DNA of 51,936 bases from Acidimicrobiaceae bacterium (GTDB taxonomy: Bacteria > Actinomycetota > Acidimicrobiia > Acidimicrobiales > Poriferisodalaceae). Made by a program: the position numbers and the translations under genes. Location of the stretch: positions 1 to 51,936 of the forward strand of contig JAPOPC010000057.1 in the NCBI GenBank assembly GCA_026713105.1, read 5' to 3'. Shown one piece after another: positions 26,284 to 35,704 of this stretch. How positions within the stretch are numbered: the first letter of the stretch is position 1; each line of letters begins with the position of its first letter. Under the pieces are notes generated by a model. It saw only the letters and a program-made list of their open reading frames with translations, made no database searches and was not told the origin of the DNA.

Positions 26284-27012
26284 GTGCCCCCGCAGCCATT
26301 GCCGTCACTGCGCACGCCCCCGATTGCATTCGCACACCGCGGCGGGCGGGCTCATGGCCCAGAGAATGCCCTCGCAACGTTCGCCGCGGCTCTGGACATG
26401 GGGGCGACCGGCCTCGAGACCGACGTGTGGCTCAGCCGCGACGGTCATCCCATGCTCGACCACGACGGCGTCGTGTGGCACCGCGGCGTTCGCCGCCCGT
26501 TCAGTTCGTTCGAGCGGGAGCGCATCGGCCCCGACATCCCCACGCTGGCGGAGTTGTACGAGACGTGCGGCACCGATTTCGAGCTGTCTGTCGACCTGAA
26601 GGACCCCGCGGCAGCCGACGCCGTCATTGAGGTCGCCCGCGCCGCCAGCGCAGAAGACCGCCTCTGGTTGTGCCATGGAGACTGGGACCTGCTCGTCGAC
26701 GTGCGCGGCCGTACCACTGCCCACATCGTCGACTCCACCCGGGTCCGCCGCATGAAGGAAGGCCCCGAGCGCCGGGCCGCTGCGATGGCCGACGGCGGCA
26801 TCGACGCGATCAACCTGCCCGCCAAGGACTGGACGGGCGGCCTCGCAGCTCTCTTCCACCGGTTCGAGCGCTTCTGTTTCGGATGGGACGTCCAGCACAC
26901 ACGGTTGGCGTCGGGGCTGCGCAACGTGGGCCTCGACGGCCTCTATGGCGATCACGTCGACCGCCTGCTCGCCGGCATCGCCCCATCGGATGCCCGGGCC
27001 CAGTCGTGCTGA
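26284..27012 (+). CDS. Glycerophosphodiester phosphodiesterase family protein
   Basis: A 242-residue TIM-barrel enzyme that hydrolyses glycerophosphodiesters. The motif set is complete: AHRGG with catalytic His18, GPENALATFAAAL, ATGLETDVWLSRDG with the Glu-x-Asp metal ligands, and MLDHDG with the second His. FELSVDLKD supplies the next acidic ligand. No signal peptide is present, so it should be cytoplasmic. GTG at 26284 is the earliest in-frame start after the divergent gene; TTG at 26299 is another. It is the only plus-strand gene between the tat genes and the proteasome operon. Confidence 0.88.
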   Translation: MPPQPLPSLRTPPIAFAHRGGRAHGPENALATFAAALDMGATGLETDVWLSRDGHPMLDHDGVVWHRGVRRPFSSFERERIGPDIPTLAELYETCGTDFELSVDLKDPAAADAVIEVARAASAEDRLWLCHGDWDLLVDVRGRTTAHIVDSTRVRRMKEGPERRAAAMADGGIDAINLPAKDWTGGLAALFHRFERFCFGWDVQHTRLASGLRNVGLDGLYGDHVDRLLAGIAPSDARAQSC

Positions 27013-27030
27013 CCCAGTGCCGTTGGAGAA

Positions 27031-27729
27031 CTACAAGCCGCCGAGGCGGTTGGGAGGCCAGAAGCGCGCGAACGCTCGACCGACAATCTCGCCCTCAGCG
27101 ACTGGCCCGAAGACGCGACTGTCCTGGCTCGAGCCGCGGTTGTCTCCCATGACGAACACGTAGCCCGCAGGCACCCCGAGCGGACCGAAGTCGCGGGTGT
27201 ACACGTTGGGCGGCAGGTAGTCCTCGGTCACCGGCAGCCCGTCGATGACGAGCCGCCCGTTCTCTGCCCCGACCGTCTGCCCGCCGACCGCCACCACTCG
27301 CTTGATGAGTTCGGCGGTTTCGGAGGGCTGCATCGATTCTGGGGTCCGGAACACGACGACATCGCCGGGATCGGGGTCGCCGATGCGGTAGCTGAGCTTG
27401 GAGACCAGCAGCCGGTCGCCGACCGCGAGCACCGGCTCCATCGATTCAGACGGAATGAAGAATGCGGCGATGAGAAACGTCCGCATCAGGAGCGCCAGCA
27501 CGACCGCCGTCGCCAGCACCCACCCCCACGAGAGCAGGTTGCGCGAGCGCTGGCTCATGGCTCGCCGCACGCGGGGTGGCCGGTGCGGTCGCGGATGTCT
27601 GCCCCGCATACCGGGTGCGCCCCTCACCCCGCCATCGAGGTCGGCACCGCTGGGTTCATCTGGTTGGACCGCGGGTGCATTCCGATCTTCGGCGTCAGAT
27701 TCGCCGTCAGCCGCGCCGGGAGAGCTCAT
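27031..27729 (-). CDS. lepB: Signal peptidase I
   Basis: A 232-residue membrane-bound serine protease that removes Sec signal peptides. After an acidic/Pro-rich cytoplasmic head of about 60 residues comes one transmembrane helix (WGWVLATAVVLALLM), then FIPSESMEP with catalytic Ser96, LIKRVVAVGG with catalytic Lys143, and the end box MGDNRGSSQDSR. ATG at 27729 overlaps the stop of the DUF3866 gene as ATGA. It is the last gene of the leftward proteasome operon, and its end lies 18 bases from the convergent GDPD gene. Confidence 0.93.
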   Translation of the reverse strand: MSSPGAADGESDAEDRNAPAVQPDEPSGADLDGGVRGAPGMRGRHPRPHRPPRVRRAMSQRSRNLLSWGWVLATAVVLALLMRTFLIAAFFIPSESMEPVLAVGDRLLVSKLSYRIGDPDPGDVVVFRTPESMQPSETAELIKRVVAVGGQTVGAENGRLVIDGLPVTEDYLPPNVYTRDFGPLGVPAGYVFVMGDNRGSSQDSRVFGPVAEGEIVGRAFARFWPPNRLGGL

Positions 27730-28790
27730 GATGTCTCCGCGAGCCATGCCGCCGCCGCACCGAGCCAGATGCATGCCTGCTGATCGTCCGCCAGCAGGCG
27801 TCCCATCGATGTGACCTGCAGGTCCATGCGAGCGAGCGCATCGTTCACCGCTACCGGCTCGGACCACACCGCCCGCTCGCCCAGGGAGGTGATCCACCCG
27901 GCGTCGTCAGGCGTGCTGGCCGCGCCGGCGGGCACCGGCACCACCGTGCGCTGCGGAGACAGTGCCGCAACGGTTCGGGCGTGGTGACTGACGCCCCGGT
28001 GACGTTCCCGCTCGTCGGCCGATGACGCCCGCACCGCCAGCGCCGTCTCCGCACCGAGCCGGTCCAGCACTGCCGCGTGGCCGGCCAGGTCCAGCGCCGA
28101 GAAGCCCAGCGGGCTGGCCGTGCCGAGGTGCCCAGGCCCGGGTGCGACCACCACCCGTTCGATCTGCCGCTGCGCCAGCGCTGCAACTCCCGAGGCAACC
28201 GTGACCGCCTCGATGGGCGCACCGAAGGCCTGTCCAGCACTCACGGCCGCCGCGATCACGCCCCGTTCGAGGCACGCCGCGGCCAGATCGCTCAGCACGA
28301 ACGGCAGTGCTCCGCCGTCGGTCATGACGTAGCCCGGCGCGCTGGCTGTGGCATCGCAGACCGTGGCAGCCAGCGCCAGGGCGTGGCTGTGCAGCACGCA
28401 CAGCACGACCCTCGTGCCCGCCAGCGAGGGCAGCTCCAACGCCGCGGCCTCGTCAAATGCAGCTTCCCCAGTTGCAGCTCCCTCAGGTGCAGCTTCCTCG
28501 TACGCATCAACGGGCAGCTGCTCGGCGAGGTATCGGGCCTTCATCACTCGGCCCACGCCGCCGGCGCCCTGATACGGCGCGCTGAGATTCGTGTGTACGA
28601 CATGGGCGCCGCCGGTGCCGAGGCCCAGGTCGATCGCCGAGGTGTTCACGAGCAGCTCATCACCGACCGCAACCGGGCCGCAGAAATCCGTCAGCGCGTA
28701 CGCCTCACTCCCGTCGGAGAGTTTCATCCGCTGCAGTCCAGGCCTGACGTCGCGCACTTCAGCGGCCCCCAGGCGCGCGAAGCGCGGCAT
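27726..28790 (-). CDS. DUF3866 family protein
   Basis: A 354-residue protein. Its features are an N-terminal domain with MKLSDGSEAYALTDFCGPVAVGDELLVNTSAI and LGTGGAHVVHTNL, a His-containing core (CVLHSHALALA, GPGHLGTASPLGFSALD) and TALAVRASSADERERHRGVSHH. I know the family as DUF3866 and not its reaction. Residues 105-120 are a Gly/Ala/Glu low-complexity insert with a visible DNA repeat. It sits between pafA and lepB on the same strand, which hints at a link to the Pup system but could be only operon company. Confidence 0.8.
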   Translation of the reverse strand: MPRFARLGAAEVRDVRPGLQRMKLSDGSEAYALTDFCGPVAVGDELLVNTSAIDLGLGTGGAHVVHTNLSAPYQGAGGVGRVMKARYLAEQLPVDAYEEAAPEGAATGEAAFDEAAALELPSLAGTRVVLCVLHSHALALAATVCDATASAPGYVMTDGGALPFVLSDLAAACLERGVIAAAVSAGQAFGAPIEAVTVASGVAALAQRQIERVVVAPGPGHLGTASPLGFSALDLAGHAAVLDRLGAETALAVRASSADERERHRGVSHHARTVAALSPQRTVVPVPAGAASTPDDAGWITSLGERAVWSEPVAVNDALARMDLQVTSMGRLLADDQQACIWLGAAAAWLAETS

Positions 28791-28876
28791 CTGGCGCCTT
28801 CAGCCGGCTGGGTGTCGGCGCTGGACGGCGCTCCGCAGCGGAATCCGGCGGATCACATTGCGTGTCACGGCACCCA

Positions 28877-30244
28877 TCACAGCGACTCGATCAGCTTGTC
28901 GACCCGCTCATCGTGGGAGCGGAACGGGTCCTTGCACAGCACGGTTCGCTGCGCCTGGTCGTTGAGCTTCAGGTGTACCCAGTCGACGGTGTAGTCGCGG
29001 CGCCGCGCCTTGGCTTCACGAACGAACGCCCCGCGCAGTCGAGCCCTCGTCGTCTGCGGCGCTTCCTCGATCGCCCGGCTGACGTCAGCCTCATCGAGCA
29101 CCCGCTCCACGTGACCGGCCCGCTGCATCAGGTAGAAGACGCCTCGCGTCGAGTGAACGTGGTGGTACTGCAGGTCCAGCAATGCGATGTGGGGGTCATC
29201 GAAGCCGGTCTCATTGCGGTCGGCGTAGCCCGTGAGCAGCTTGTGCTTGATGACCCAGTCCACCTCCCGGTCCAGCTTCAGCGGGTCGTCGTTGATCGCT
29301 GTCATGGCGTGCTCCCACATGCCCAGCGCACGCGACTCCTCCTCGGTGAGGTCATTGGTCTCGGCGAAGCGCAAAGCCCGTTCGAGGTATTCAGACTGGA
29401 TGTCCGCGGCGCTGACCTCGCGTCCGTTCGCCAGCCGCACCTTGCGACGGCAGGTGATGTCGTGGCTGATCTCGCGGATCGCACGGATTGGGTTCTCCAG
29501 CGTCATGTCGCGCAGCACCACTGCGGGGTCTTCGAGCATGCGCAGCATCAGTGCGGCCACGCCGATCTTGAGGAACGACGTGTACTCGCTCATATTCGAG
29601 TCGCCGACGATGACGTGCAGGCGGCGAAATCGCTCGGCATCGGCATGGGGCTCGTCACGGGTGTTGATGATCGGGCGGCTGCGGGTGGTTGCGCTCGACA
29701 CGCTTTCCCAGATGTGCTCGGCCCGCTGGGTGATGCAGTAGCGGGCGCCTTTTGCGGTGTTGAGCACCTTGCCCGCCCCGGCGTAGATCTGGCGCGTGAC
29801 CAGAAACGGGATCAGCACTTCGGCGTAGTTCGAGAAATCGTCGGCGCGGCTGGTCAGGTAGTTCTCGTGGCAGCCGTAGCTGTTGCCGGCAGAGTCGGTG
29901 TTGTTCTTGAACAGGAAGATCGTGCCGTTGAAGGCTTCCTCGGCCAGCCGCTCGGTCGCGCTGGCGACGAGCTGCTCGAGGATCCGCTCGCCTGCACGGT
30001 CGTGGCACACCACGTCATAGACCGAATCGCACTCAGGAGTGGCGTACTCGGGATGGCTGCCGACATCGAGATACAAGCGGGCGCCATTGGCCAGGAACAC
30101 GTTGCTGGACCGCCCCCACGAGACCACCCGGCGGAACAGGTAGCGCGCCACCTCGTCAGGGCTCAGCCGTCGTTGCCCTCGCAGCGTGCAGGTGACCCCG
30201 TACTCGTTCTCGAGACCCATGATGCGCCGCTGCACGGCGCTCAC
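28877..30244 (-). CDS. pafA: Pup-protein ligase PafA
   Basis: A 455-residue carboxylate-amine ligase related to glutamine synthetase. It phosphorylates the C-terminal Glu of Pup and joins it to substrate lysines. The start [12 protein letters not shown] contains the metal-binding Glu of the family; [29 protein letters not shown] and [14 protein letters not shown] are the active-site strands shared by PafA and Dop. The length is that of mycobacterial PafA. GTG at 30244 has AGGGGCGAAG upstream; GTG at 30235 would give the usual MQRRIMG start. It is separated from prcA by 149 bases holding a long hairpin. Confidence 0.96.
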   Translation of the reverse strand: MSAVQRRIMGLENEYGVTCTLRGQRRLSPDEVARYLFRRVVSWGRSSNVFLANGARLYLDVGSHPEYATPECDSVYDVVCHDRAGERILEQLVASATERLAEEAFNGTIFLFKNNTDSAGNSYGCHENYLTSRADDFSNYAEVLIPFLVTRQIYAGAGKVLNTAKGARYCITQRAEHIWESVSSATTRSRPIINTRDEPHADAERFRRLHVIVGDSNMSEYTSFLKIGVAALMLRMLEDPAVVLRDMTLENPIRAIREISHDITCRRKVRLANGREVSAADIQSEYLERALRFAETNDLTEEESRALGMWEHAMTAINDDPLKLDREVDWVIKHKLLTGYADRNETGFDDPHIALLDLQYHHVHSTRGVFYLMQRAGHVERVLDEADVSRAIEEAPQTTRARLRGAFVREAKARRRDYTVDWVHLKLNDQAQRTVLCKDPFRSHDERVDKLIESL

Positions 30245-30290
30245 CGTACTTCGCCCCTAAGGACCCGAGCGGGGAGGCACAGATGCCATA

Positions 30291-30369
30291 GCGTTGGAGG
30301 CGGCAGGGGACTCTGCGATGTTGCGACCTGCTGGATCGCGGGAGCAGAGGGTTCTGCTGCCTCCAACGC
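30291..30369 (-). repeat. Long imperfect hairpin in the prcA-pafA gap
   Basis: Outer arms of 16 bases (30291-30306 and 30354-30369) are complementary at 15 of 16 positions. After a symmetrical 4 by 4 internal loop, CTCTGC (30311-30316) pairs with GCAGAG (30344-30349), and GAT/ATC can extend the stem. Transcribed with the leftward operon, it would form an RNA hairpin of about 79 bases between prcA and pafA. It has no U tract, so it is not a classic intrinsic terminator. Confidence 0.65.
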
Positions 30370-30393
30370 GGACGCACCTACCCGCGCGGCTCG

Positions 30394-31134
30394 CTAAGAA
30401 TCTTCCTGATCAGCGCTGTCTTCGGGTTCTTCAGCGTCGTCGCCGAGCGCAGCTTCCACCTCGGCGTCGTCGAGGCGCCGGAAGCACCGGCGGCGGTGCG
30501 AGGTGTCGGGAACAATCGACTCGAGCAGGGCCACCTCGAGATCCGGCGCCGTGATCTCGCGTTCGGGCCCCGCGAGCGCGGCGCGGGCCAGCCCGATGGC
30601 CGCGTCGGCATCGAATTCGGGGTCGTATCCCTCAGCGACTCGCTCGCGCACTGCATCGGCATCGCCGCCGATGCAGCAGTACGTCTCCTCGTCCATCACG
30701 GTCCCGTCGTACTGGATCCGGTAGAGCTGGTTGGCCTCGTCGCCGCTGCCGACCTCGACGACCACGATCTCGACCTCGAGCGGCTTGAGCTCGTGGGTGA
30801 AGAACTGCCCGAGCATCTGCGCGTACTGGTTGGCGAGGCTGCGGGCTTCGACGTCTGAACGTGAGTACTGGTACCCCTTCAACTCGGCATGACGGACGCC
30901 GGCAACGCGCAGCTGGTCGAACTCGATGTAGCGGCCGACGCCGCCGAACGCGATCCGGTCGTAGATCTCCGACACCTTGCGCAGGGTCGCGCTGTTGTTC
31001 TCTGCCACCAGGGCAATGCCGCCGTCGTACTCGAGCGTCACCAGCGAGCGACCTCGGGCGATTCCCTTGCGGGCGTAGTCAGCCCGGTCCTGCATGAGCT
31101 GTTCAGGGCTGACATACAGCCCGGGCATGCTCAT
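30394..31134 (-). CDS. prcA: 20S proteasome alpha subunit
   Basis: A 246-residue subunit of the outer heptameric rings, which gate the core. The N-terminal part includes YVSPEQLMQDRADYARKGIARGRS, the H0 helix and gate region of bacterial alpha subunits. The Ntn fold follows (LVTLEYDGGIALVAEN, KVSEIYDRIAFGGVG). The catalytic Thr is absent, as expected. The C-terminus is long and acidic (LGDDAEEPEDSADQEDS). ATG at 31134 overlaps the prcB stop as ATGA, ensuring balanced synthesis. Confidence 0.95.
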   Translation of the reverse strand: MSMPGLYVSPEQLMQDRADYARKGIARGRSLVTLEYDGGIALVAENNSATLRKVSEIYDRIAFGGVGRYIEFDQLRVAGVRHAELKGYQYSRSDVEARSLANQYAQMLGQFFTHELKPLEVEIVVVEVGSGDEANQLYRIQYDGTVMDEETYCCIGGDADAVRERVAEGYDPEFDADAAIGLARAALAGPEREITAPDLEVALLESIVPDTSHRRRCFRRLDDAEVEAALGDDAEEPEDSADQEDS

Positions 31135-31985
31135 CGCGGCACCTCGCCTCTATGGGCAGACGACCCTCCGCCGCTCCCGCCGCTGGCAAGATCAGCTTGC
31201 AGCGCCGCGAAGACCGCACCTGATTCCGCATCGTCGAGCTGGCGGAAGCCGTCGGGGCCGATTGCGGCGAGCACCGGATAGATGCCCCTCACCGGATCAG
31301 GCCCGCCGGTGGCGCTGTCCTCGTCTGCGGCGTGCCACAGCGCCTGCACGCTGAGGGCCAGAGCATCCGGCTCGCTCAGGTCGTCGCGGAACCCGAGCTT
31401 GAGGACCGTTCCCGCGTGCAGGCTGCCCGAACCTGCGGTGGCGTAGTCCTGCTCCTCGTAGCGGCCCCCGGTCACGTCGTACTGGAACAGCCTGCCTCGC
31501 CCGTCAGCAAGGTCGAAGCCGGCGAAGATCGGCACCACTGGCAGGCCGAGCATTGCCTGGGGCAGGTGCGCCCGGATCATTTCGGCAAGCTGATTCGCCT
31601 TGCCTTCCAAGCTCAGCGGCTTGCCTTCGATCTTCTCGTAGTACTCGAGCTGCAGCTGGAACAGGCGGACCATCTGCACCGCTGGGCCCGCCGCACCGGC
31701 TATGGCGACGGCCGAGTAGGAATCCGCGGGAAACACCTTGCGCATATCGCGATGACTGATGAGGTGTCCGCTCGTGGCCCGCCGATCCCCCGCCACGACC
31801 ACGCCGCCGGAACTGCGCACGGCGAGCACGGTGGTGGCGTGGGAGCCCTCAAGGGAGCCGAGGCCGCCCTCGGCGGCAGCGACCTGCGCGAGGTCGCCAA
31901 ACGGCTCGTTGCCGGTACGTCGCAGCAGTTCAAGAAAACTCGCCCCGGGATCGTCGCCTGGGGCGAAGAACGGCATGGGGTTCAC
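31131..31985 (-). CDS. prcB: 20S proteasome beta subunit
   Basis: A 284-residue proteolytic subunit of the inner rings. A propeptide of about 50 residues ends at SHA, and cleavage would expose Thr51 (TTVLAVRSSGGVV) as the N-terminal nucleophile; mycobacterial PrcB has HGTT at the same place. The active-site partners GDRRAT (Asp) and the Lys of DMRKVF are present, and GSGSLHA and DEDSATGGPD complete the family pattern. GTG at 31985 overlaps the stop of pup as GTGA. The protein chamber degrades pupylated proteins. Confidence 0.95.
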   Translation of the reverse strand: MNPMPFFAPGDDPGASFLELLRRTGNEPFGDLAQVAAAEGGLGSLEGSHATTVLAVRSSGGVVVAGDRRATSGHLISHRDMRKVFPADSYSAVAIAGAAGPAVQMVRLFQLQLEYYEKIEGKPLSLEGKANQLAEMIRAHLPQAMLGLPVVPIFAGFDLADGRGRLFQYDVTGGRYEEQDYATAGSGSLHAGTVLKLGFRDDLSEPDALALSVQALWHAADEDSATGGPDPVRGIYPVLAAIGPDGFRQLDDAESGAVFAALQADLASGGSGGGSSAHRGEVPR

Positions 31986-32173
31986 TCGCCGCCCTTCTGC
32001 ACGTAATTCTTCACGAACTCTTCGGCGTTGGTCTCGAGCACATCGTCAATCTCGTCGAGAAGATCGTCGAGTTCGGCTTTCAGTTCGGTTGCCCCTTCCG
32101 ACGCCGTGTCGGTATGTGTGGTGTCGGTGGTCTCCCTCGGAGCCGACCGTCGCACCTGCTCGCGTTCTGCCAT
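31982..32173 (-). CDS. pup: Prokaryotic ubiquitin-like protein Pup
   Basis: A 63-residue disordered modifier. The N-terminal half is polar (REQVRRSAPRETTDTT) and needed for unfolding by the ATPase. The central ELKAELDDLLDEIDDVLE stretch is the coiled-coil-forming helix bound by the ATPase, and AEEFVKNYVQKGGE is the PafA-binding end. The protein ends directly in Gly-Gly-Glu, not Gly-Gly-Gln, so no deamidation by Dop is needed before ligation. ATG at 32173 has GGAGGAGG seven bases upstream, the strongest ribosome site of the locus. Confidence 0.97.
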   Translation of the reverse strand: MAEREQVRRSAPRETTDTTHTDTASEGATELKAELDDLLDEIDDVLETNAEEFVKNYVQKGGE

Positions 32174-32247
32174 CTCGGGCCTCCTCCGGTTTCGATTGCC
32201 TGGTCTCGAATGCGTGAGCGTTCCGATTGCCGCCTGAAGGGGACCCG

Positions 32248-33756
32248 CTAGTTGCCCAGCCGTCGCAGCAACTCGGCTGCGTCGCGGCATTCGTCCAACA
32301 AGTTACCCACGTGCGTCCGGGTTCCTCGCAGCGGTTCGAGCATCGGCACCCGGCGCAACGGATCCGTCCCGATGTCGAACACCATCGAGTCCCAGTTGGC
32401 GGCCACGATCTCCTCGCCGAACTTCTCGAGGCAGCGACCCCGGAAATAGGCGCGCGTCGTCGGCGGCGGCACCGACACGGCTTCGTTCACCTCGTCGTCG
32501 GTGGTGATGCGCTCGAGGCCCACGCGCCGCGCCAGCGACTTGGACGGGCGGAGGTCGTGGTACTGCAGGTCGAGGGCGGCCAGCTTCGGATCGTCCCAGT
32601 CGAGGTCGTGGCGCCCGGCGAACCCCTCATACAAACGCAGCTTGGCGACCCAGTCCAGTTGCGTCGCGAGGCTCATCGGATCCGATTCCAACCCGGTGAG
32701 CATGCCTTCCCAGCGGTCCAAGATGTCGTTGCCGATGTCGTCGCCGCCGACCGGATCGAGACCGTGGCTCTGTGCGTACTTGCGGGCAAGCTCCAGGTAT
32801 TCCCACTGGATCTCGATGGCACGCATGTGGCGGCCGTCGACCAGCTCGATGAGTCCCGACAAGGCGGTGTCGAAACTCACTTGACGCAGCGCCGCGACGG
32901 GAACGAGCGGGGTGAGCGGCTCGGACACAAAGTCGTCGTCGATCATGGCCAGCACGAGCGAGGTTGTGCCGAGCTTCAGGTACGTCTGGACCTCGCTCAT
33001 GTTGGCGTCGCCGACGATCACGTGCAGGCGCCGGTATTTGCGTGTGTCCGCGTGCGGCTCGTCGCGAGTGTTGACGATGGGCCGCTTCAGCGTCGTCTCG
33101 AGACCGACTTCCTCCTCGAAGAAATCGGCGCGTTGGCTGATCTGGAACGGCCGGTCTCCGAACGGCGCCGGCGCGCGGTCGCCCATCGGCACCTCGTTGC
33201 CCAGCTTGCCGGCCCCGCAGAAGATCTGGCGGGTCACGAAGAACGGCAATATGTGCGTCACGATCCTGCCGAAGGGAACCTCACGGTCCAACAAATAGTT
33301 CTCGTGGCAGCCGTAGCTGTTGCCCTTGCCGTCGCTGTTGTTCTTGTGGATCACCAGCTCTTCGTCGTCGGGCAAGAGATTGTTCGCAGCCTGCATGGAG
33401 CGGATCAGGATTTCTTCCGCTGCCCGGTCATAGACGACGCATTGGCGTGCGTCAGAGCACTCCGGCGTCGACAGCTCCGGATGCGCGTGGTCGACGTAGT
33501 AGCGGGCGCCGTTGGTGAGCACGGCGTTCACCAGGTGCGTTTCGATCTCGGGGGCGAGCGCGTCGAACTCGTTGAAGCCTCTCGCGTCGATGCCCGGCTG
33601 CTCGTCCTCGAAGTCCCAGCTGACGCGCTGGCACAAGAACCCGTTGACGTAGGCGTTGATGATCATCGACGACGCCGCAACGGGATTGGAGTCGCCGTTG
33701 CAGCGATGGAGAATCCCGAACTCCGTCTCGATGCCAACGACCTTGTGAACCGCCAC
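32248..33756 (-). CDS. dop: Pup deamidase/depupylase Dop
   Basis: A 502-residue paralogue of PafA that removes Pup from substrates. HKVVGIETEFGI holds the catalytic Glu10; [32 protein letters not shown] and [14 protein letters not shown] are the nucleotide and metal strands. The stretch at about residues 41-75 (WDFEDEQPGIDARGFNEFD) corresponds to the Dop loop that PafA lacks. Because Pup here ends in Glu, its role should be depupylation only. GTG at 33756 lies 11 bases after the ATPase gene stop; pup begins 74 bases downstream. Confidence 0.96.
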   Translation of the reverse strand: MAVHKVVGIETEFGILHRCNGDSNPVAASSMIINAYVNGFLCQRVSWDFEDEQPGIDARGFNEFDALAPEIETHLVNAVLTNGARYYVDHAHPELSTPECSDARQCVVYDRAAEEILIRSMQAANNLLPDDEELVIHKNNSDGKGNSYGCHENYLLDREVPFGRIVTHILPFFVTRQIFCGAGKLGNEVPMGDRAPAPFGDRPFQISQRADFFEEEVGLETTLKRPIVNTRDEPHADTRKYRRLHVIVGDANMSEVQTYLKLGTTSLVLAMIDDDFVSEPLTPLVPVAALRQVSFDTALSGLIELVDGRHMRAIEIQWEYLELARKYAQSHGLDPVGGDDIGNDILDRWEGMLTGLESDPMSLATQLDWVAKLRLYEGFAGRHDLDWDDPKLAALDLQYHDLRPSKSLARRVGLERITTDDEVNEAVSVPPPTTRAYFRGRCLEKFGEEIVAANWDSMVFDIGTDPLRRVPMLEPLRGTRTHVGNLLDECRDAAELLRRLGN

Positions 33757-33767
33757 CGCCCCGGACT

Positions 33768-35531
33768 CTAGAGGTACTGGCTGGTCTGTACCCGTTCGAT
33801 GGCTCGGCCGCCGAGCGCCTCGCTGTCGTCGGGGTCGACGAGGGTGCGGATGAACACGATCCGCTCGCCCTTCTTGCCGGAGATCTTGGCCCAGTCGTCG
33901 GGATTGGTCGTGTTGGGCAGATCTTCGTGCTCGCGGAACTCCTGGCGGATGGAGCCCATGAGGTCGTCGTACCGGATGCCGCTGCTGCCGGTGGCCAGCG
34001 AACGCTTGATGGCGTTCTTCTTGGCCCGCCGCACGATGTTCTCGATCATCGCTCCCGACGCGAAGTCCTTGAAGTACATCACTTCCTTGTCACCGTTCTG
34101 GTAGGTGACTTCCAAGAAGCGATTGAGGTCGTCGGGGCGGTACATCTCGTCGACGGTGCGCTCGATCATCACTCGCACGGCCTTGTGGGGGTCTCCCCCG
34201 CCCAGATCGGCCACCTCCATCTGGTCGATCGGGAGCTTCGGCGTCAGGTAGGTGCTGAAGATCGACAGTGCCGCCTGCTCGTCAGGCCGGTTGATCTTGA
34301 TCTTCACGTCGAGGCGTCCAGGCCGCAGGATCGCCGGGTCGATGAGGTCTTCGCGGTTGGAGGCACCGATCACGATGACGTTACGCAGTCCCTCGACGCC
34401 GTCGATCTCGGCCAGGAGCTGCGGCACCACGGTGGATTCCATGTCGGAGCTGATGCCGCTGCCGCGGGTGCGGAACAGTGACTCCATCTCGTCGAAGAAC
34501 ACGATCACCGGCCAGCCTTCGGAGGCCTTCTCGCGCGCCCGTTCGAAGATGCGCCGGATCTGGCGCTCGGTCTCGCCCACATACTTGTTGAGCAGCTCGG
34601 GGCCCTTGATGTTGATGAAGAAGCTGCGGGCGCCCTGCTGGCCCGACACCTCGCCGACCTTGGCCGCCAGCGAGTTGGCGACCGCCTTGGCGATCAGCGT
34701 CTTGCCGCACCCGGGCGGGCCGTACAGCAAGATGCCCTTCGGCGCCGGCAGGTCATAGGTGCGGAACAGGTCCTGGTGCAGGTAGGGCAGCTCCACCGCA
34801 TCGGTGATGAGCTCGATCTGGGTGTCCAGCCCGCCGATGTCCTCGTAGGTGACGTCGGGAACTTCTTCGAGCAGCAGATCGTCGACCTCGGGTCGCGGCA
34901 GGCGCTCGAGCACGATGTTGGAGCGCACGTCGAGCAACAGGTTGTCGCCCGATCGAAGCGGCTGATCCCGTAGATCGCCGGCGAGTTCCACGATGCGTTC
35001 CTCGTCAGCGCGACCGGTGACCAGCGCCCGGAATCCGTCTTCGAGAACCTCATTGAGGGTGACCACCTCGCCCGAGGTCTCGGGACCGCGCGCCAGCACG
35101 ATGTTGTAGGACTCGTTGAGCACCACTTCGCTGCCCTCGACGAGCTCGGTGTCGGCGAGATCGGGATGCAGGGCGACGCGCATCTTGCGGCCGCTGGCAT
35201 GCACATCTGCGGTGCCGTCGTCGTTGCGGGACAGGAACGTTCCGTAGGCCGACGGCGGCTGGGTCAGCTTGTCCACTTCTTCTCGCAGCGCAGCGATGTG
35301 CTCGCGCGCCTCACGCAGCGTGTAGGTCAGCTTCTCGTTCTGCGACACCGCAGCGGACAGCTGCCCCTTGGCCTCAAGCAGGCGCTCTTCGAGCGTGCTG
35401 ACCCGGGCGGGTGTGTCGGCCAGTTTGCGCCGCAGCAGGGTGACCTCTTCTTCGAGCGCGCGCATGCGGCTGCGGAGCCCGCCCGCATCGCCCGCATTGC
35501 TGCGCTGTGGCTCGTCGTCGCTCTGGTCCAT
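33768..35531 (-). CDS. arc: Proteasome-associated AAA ATPase (ARC/Mpa)
   Basis: A 587-residue hexameric unfoldase. Residues 20-90 form the coiled coil that binds Pup, 95-215 the double OB domain, and the AAA module has Walker A GPPGCGKT (271-278) and Walker [10 protein letters not shown] (343-350), with [14 protein letters not shown] containing the arginine region. The protein ends in Gln-Tyr-Leu, the motif that docks into the alpha ring and opens the gate. ATG at 35531. It is the first gene of the run arc-dop-pup-prcB-prcA-pafA. Confidence 0.96.
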   Translation of the reverse strand: MDQSDDEPQRSNAGDAGGLRSRMRALEEEVTLLRRKLADTPARVSTLEERLLEAKGQLSAAVSQNEKLTYTLREAREHIAALREEVDKLTQPPSAYGTFLSRNDDGTADVHASGRKMRVALHPDLADTELVEGSEVVLNESYNIVLARGPETSGEVVTLNEVLEDGFRALVTGRADEERIVELAGDLRDQPLRSGDNLLLDVRSNIVLERLPRPEVDDLLLEEVPDVTYEDIGGLDTQIELITDAVELPYLHQDLFRTYDLPAPKGILLYGPPGCGKTLIAKAVANSLAAKVGEVSGQQGARSFFINIKGPELLNKYVGETERQIRRIFERAREKASEGWPVIVFFDEMESLFRTRGSGISSDMESTVVPQLLAEIDGVEGLRNVIVIGASNREDLIDPAILRPGRLDVKIKINRPDEQAALSIFSTYLTPKLPIDQMEVADLGGGDPHKAVRVMIERTVDEMYRPDDLNRFLEVTYQNGDKEVMYFKDFASGAMIENIVRRAKKNAIKRSLATGSSGIRYDDLMGSIRQEFREHEDLPNTTNPDDWAKISGKKGERIVFIRTLVDPDDSEALGGRAIERVQTSQYL

Positions 35532-35704
35532 GCGCGGCTGACACTACCCTGACACCGTTGTCGCGACGCGACGCGCGGTCGCGTTCGCAGCCCGGCCGCC
35601 GGTGCGTTGCACTGCAGTGCCGTGCAGTACGCGCGCCGATTCGGTAGATTTCATAGTTGGCTCGGTTCCCCTGTCGAGCTGCTCCACAGGAAGGTCGCTA
35701 CACC
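35532..35704. other. Divergent region between arc and ferredoxin genes
   Basis: These 173 bases must hold the promoter of the proteasome operon (minus) and that of the ferredoxin gene (plus). AGGAAGGT before the ferredoxin ATG is a clear ribosome site. A short repeated GTGCAGT/TGCAGT stretch is seen near 35610. I cannot fix promoter boxes. Confidence 0.4.

Noticed and set aside
28862..30397. A 511-codon plus-strand open frame
   Set aside because: It is antisense to pafA, which is clearly identified by its motifs.
32227..33771. A 514-codon open frame on the plus strand
   Set aside because: It is the exact antisense of dop; high GC leaves antisense frames open, and its translation shows no family pattern.
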